This document shows positions 4,949-6,918 of a stretch of 6,918 nt of DNA, piece after piece (position 1 is the stretch's first letter; each line of letters begins with the position of its first letter). The stretch comes from CAIWXH01 sp964555675 (GTDB lineage Bacteria > Chloroflexota > Chloroflexia > Chloroflexales > Chloroflexaceae). A model generated the notes under the pieces. It was not told the DNA's origin and made no database searches. It saw only the letters and a list, made by a program, of their open reading frames with translations. The stretch is from assembly GCA_964555675.1 (NCBI GenBank), contig CAZKTU010000307.1, positions 1-6,918 on the forward strand, written 5' to 3'. Both the position numbers and the translations under genes were made by a program.

Positions 4949-4965
4949 GATGGTATACTACCATC
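4949..4965 (+). repeat. 17-bp palindrome over the mutL -10
   Basis: GATGGTA (4949-4955), TAC, TACCATC (4959-4965): perfect 7-bp arms around the -10 hexamer. The position suits a repressor operator, but the symmetry could be chance. The equivalent site before the PP2C gene shares the 9-mer but is not palindromic. Confidence 0.55.
4951..4959 (+). promoter_or_regulatory. Extended -10 promoter of mutL
   Basis: TGGTATACT is identical to the element before the PP2C gene. No clear -35 is visible. The start would be near 4966, with a leader of about 28 bases carrying GGAGGG (4984-4989), 4 bases before the ATG. Confidence 0.65.
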
Positions 4966-4993
4966 GCAAACATGTTCGTGTACGGAGGGTCCT

Positions 4994-6918
4994 ATGCCGA
5001 TTCGCCTGCTCGACGCGACCGTAGCAGCGCAGATCGCCGCAGGCGAGGTGGTCGAGCGGCCCGCCTCGGTCGTGAAGGAGCTGCTCGAGAACGCCCTCGA
5101 CGCCGGGGCCCGCCGCATCAGCGTCGAGGCCCGCGGCGGCGGCCTGCGCGAGCTGAAGGTCCAGGACGACGGCAGCGGCATCGCCGCCCACGAGGTCGAG
5201 CTGGCCTTCGAGCGCCACGCCACCAGCAAGCTCTCCTCTGCCGATGACCTCTGGCAGATCAGCACCCTCGGCTTCCGCGGCGAGGCCCTCCCCTCGATCG
5301 CCAGCGTCGCCCAGGTGATCTGTATCACCAGGGCCGCCCACGAAGAGCTCGGCACCGAGCTGCGCATCGCCGGGGGCGAGGTGCAGGCCCGCAGCCCCCG
5401 CGGCTGCTCGCCCGGCACCAGCCTCAGTGTGCGCAACCTCTTCTACAATACCCCCGTGCGCCGCGAGTACCTGCGCTCCGAGGCCACCGAGCTGAGCGCA
5501 ATCAGCGCGGTCGTGCAGCAGTATGCTCTCGCCTACCCCGAGGTGCGCTTCACCCTGCTCCTCGAGGGCCGCCTCGCCCTCCAGACCAGCGGCGACGGCG
5601 ACCGCCGCGCCGTGCTGATCGAGCTGTACGGCCTCGACGTGGCCCGCCAGCTCCTCGAGGTCGAGGCCCAGGCCGGCGAGGGCGAGCACGAGGTGCGGGT
5701 CAGCGGCCTGGTCTCGCCCCCCGGCCTCACCCGCGGCTCGCGCGGCTACCTGCACCTCTTCGTCAATCGGCGCGCCCTCCAGCCCCGCGGCGCCCTCGCC
5801 GCCGTCGTCGAAGAGGCCTACCATACGATGCTGATGAAGGGCCGCCACCCCGTGGCCGTCCTCGATATCCGCGTCCACCCCCTCGCCGTCGACGTCAACG
5901 TCCACCCCACCAAGAGCGAGGTGAAGTTCCGCTATGCCCCAAAGGTCCACGGGGTGATCGGCCGCTCGGTCCGCGAGGCCCTCGTCGCCGGCGCAGGCGT
6001 GCCCACCTGGGGCGACGACGACGGCTCGCTGCAGCGCCGCTTCGAGCTGCGCCAGCTCGGCCAGCAGCCGGCCCCCCGCGCCCCCGAGCCCTCGGCCTGG
6101 GGCGTCGGCGCCTCGGCCTGGGACCAGACCCGCAGCCGCTGGGACGCCGGCGTCGCCGAGGCCGGCAGCCAGTCGCCCCCCCCGCAGCCCCGCCCCGCAG
6201 CCCCCGAGAGCGAGGCCTGGGACGATATTCCGTGGGGCGTGCCCGATCAGCCGACAGCTCCTGCAACCCTTCCCGGGCCTGATGCGGGGCCTCCCCCCGC
6301 CCCCGCGCCGGGGCCCCTGGCCTCCCCCGCCCCGCTCGGCGCGAAGCTGCCCCCGCTACGGGTCGTCGGCCAGGTGGGGCTGACCTATATCGTCGCCGAG
6401 GCCCCCGAGGGCATGTACCTGATCGACCAGCACGCCGCCCACGAGCGCATCACCTACGAGCGGCTGATGGCCCAGCAGGCCGACGGCGCCGTCGAGTCGC
6501 AGGGCATGCTGCTGCCCCAGCCCGTGCCCCTCGCGCCCGCCGCCAGCGCCCTGCTGCTCGGCAACCCCGAGCGCCTCGCCGAGTGGGGCTTCGCCCTCGA
6601 CGAGTGGGGCGAGGGCGTGCTCGTGCGCGCCGCGCCCGCCACGCTCCCCCCCGACGAGCTGCCGCGGGCCCTCCACGAGCTGGCCGACCACCTCGCCGGG
6701 CGCGGCGGCTCCACGCCCCTCGACTGGCGCGAGGCCATGCTCACCACCCTCTCGTGCCACACCTCGGTGCGCGCCGGCCAGCCCCTCGCCCTCGACGAGA
6801 TGCGCCGCCTGCTCCAACAGCTCGAGGCCTGCGTCAGCCCGCGCACCTGCCCCCACGGCCGCCCCACCATGATCCTCATGACCCCCGCCCAGCTCGAGAA
6901 GCAGTTCGGGCGCCGAGC
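4994..6918 (+). CDS. mutL: DNA mismatch repair protein MutL, endonuclease type (3' end cut)
   Basis: The frame is open for 641 codons to the right edge. The N-terminal GHKL ATPase has E29 and N33 in KELLENALDAGA, DDGSGI (58-63), RHATSKL (74-80), GFRGEAL (93-99), and GTS with NLFYNTPVR (141-156). The second lobe has VNRRAL (257-262) and VNVHPTKSEVKF (301-312). A Pro/Ala-rich linker (about 330-450) carries six Trp residues. The C-terminal domain has the metal-binding endonuclease motif DQHAAHERITYE (478-489), QGMLLP (503-508) matching the clamp-binding site of Bacillus MutL, SCH (587-589), CPHGRP (619-624) and FGR (638-640). In relatives FxR lies within a few residues of the end, so little is missing. 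MutL couples MutS mismatch recognition to strand nicking. The start is fixed by GGAGGG at 4984-4989. SCH has His where the family usually has Lys/Arg. Confidence 0.97.
   Translation, partial: MPIRLLDATVAAQIAAGEVVERPASVVKELLENALDAGARRISVEARGGGLRELKVQDDGSGIAAHEVELAFERHATSKLSSADDLWQISTLGFRGEALPSIASVAQVICITRAAHEELGTELRIAGGEVQARSPRGCSPGTSLSVRNLFYNTPVRREYLRSEATELSAISAVVQQYALAYPEVRFTLLLEGRLALQTSGDGDRRAVLIELYGLDVARQLLEVEAQAGEGEHEVRVSGLVSPPGLTRGSRGYLHLFVNRRALQPRGALAAVVEEAYHTMLMKGRHPVAVLDIRVHPLAVDVNVHPTKSEVKFRYAPKVHGVIGRSVREALVAGAGVPTWGDDDGSLQRRFELRQLGQQPAPRAPEPSAWGVGASAWDQTRSRWDAGVAEAGSQSPPPQPRPAAPESEAWDDIPWGVPDQPTAPATLPGPDAGPPPAPAPGPLASPAPLGAKLPPLRVVGQVGLTYIVAEAPEGMYLIDQHAAHERITYERLMAQQADGAVESQGMLLPQPVPLAPAASALLLGNPERLAEWGFALDEWGEGVLVRAAPATLPPDELPRALHELADHLAGRGGSTPLDWREAMLTTLSCHTSVRAGQPLALDEMRRLLQQLEACVSPRTCPHGRPTMILMTPAQLEKQFGRR

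Noticed and set aside
4972..5247. 91-codon plus-strand frame starting at ATG 4972 just before mutL
   Set aside because: It overlaps mutL out of frame, has no ribosome site, and becomes Arg-rich nonsense. GGAGGG lies inside it and serves ATG 4994.
4958..5950. 330-codon open frame on the minus strand opposite mutL
   Set aside because: It is low-complexity Gly/Ala/Glu/Asp-rich and the plus strand holds all MutL ATPase motifs in the same stretch.
1..6918. CRISPR array, insertion sequence, tRNA or phage genes
   Set aside because: No regularly spaced direct repeats, transposase motifs, cloverleaf or phage-like genes were seen on either strand.

Overview
The window reads as a stretch of a GC-rich bacterial chromosome. 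Chloroflexota (Chloroflexales-like) is my best guess, and it is an inference. The hints are strongly C-ending codon use, a membrane-anchored PP2C phosphatase ending in an Ala/Pro/Thr tail, a multi-pass membrane GAF protein, and an endonuclease-type MutL. No rRNA, tRNA, insertion sequence, CRISPR or phage gene is visible. Genes on the left (1-3209) run on the minus strand and genes on the right (3442-6918) on the plus strand, so the two halves diverge from about 3210-3441.

Left half, minus strand, in transcription order: a HEAT-repeat protein (3209-2118), then a three-gene signalling cluster. The cluster starts with a free STAS-domain anti-anti-sigma-like protein (1979-1629). Next is a protein joining an RsbW-type HATPase kinase domain to its own STAS domain (1557-814). 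Last is a membrane protein with six or more helices and the start of a GAF domain (817 to beyond base 1), whose GTG start overlaps the preceding TGA. This is the parts list of a partner-switching system: kinase, phosphorylatable STAS proteins and a membrane sensor. The sensor's output domain lies off the left edge, so whether it is the expected phosphatase cannot be seen. A strong nested stem-loop fills the gap between the free STAS gene and the kinase gene.

Right half, plus strand: two unrecognised two-helix membrane microproteins (60 and 52 residues), a PP2C-type Ser/Thr phosphatase with a C-terminal membrane anchor, and mutL, which leaves the window probably only a few residues before its stop codon. 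MutL carries the endonuclease motifs, a clamp-binding-like motif, and a linker in which every tryptophan is followed by Gly or Asp.

Four of the promoters I propose share extended -10 elements: TGCTATAAT for the two minus-strand units and TGGTATACT for the phosphatase and mutL. None has a recognisable -35. There is no stretch over 300 bases without a gene; the gaps at 1980-2117, 3210-3441 and 3823-3924 hold the promoters and inverted repeats listed.
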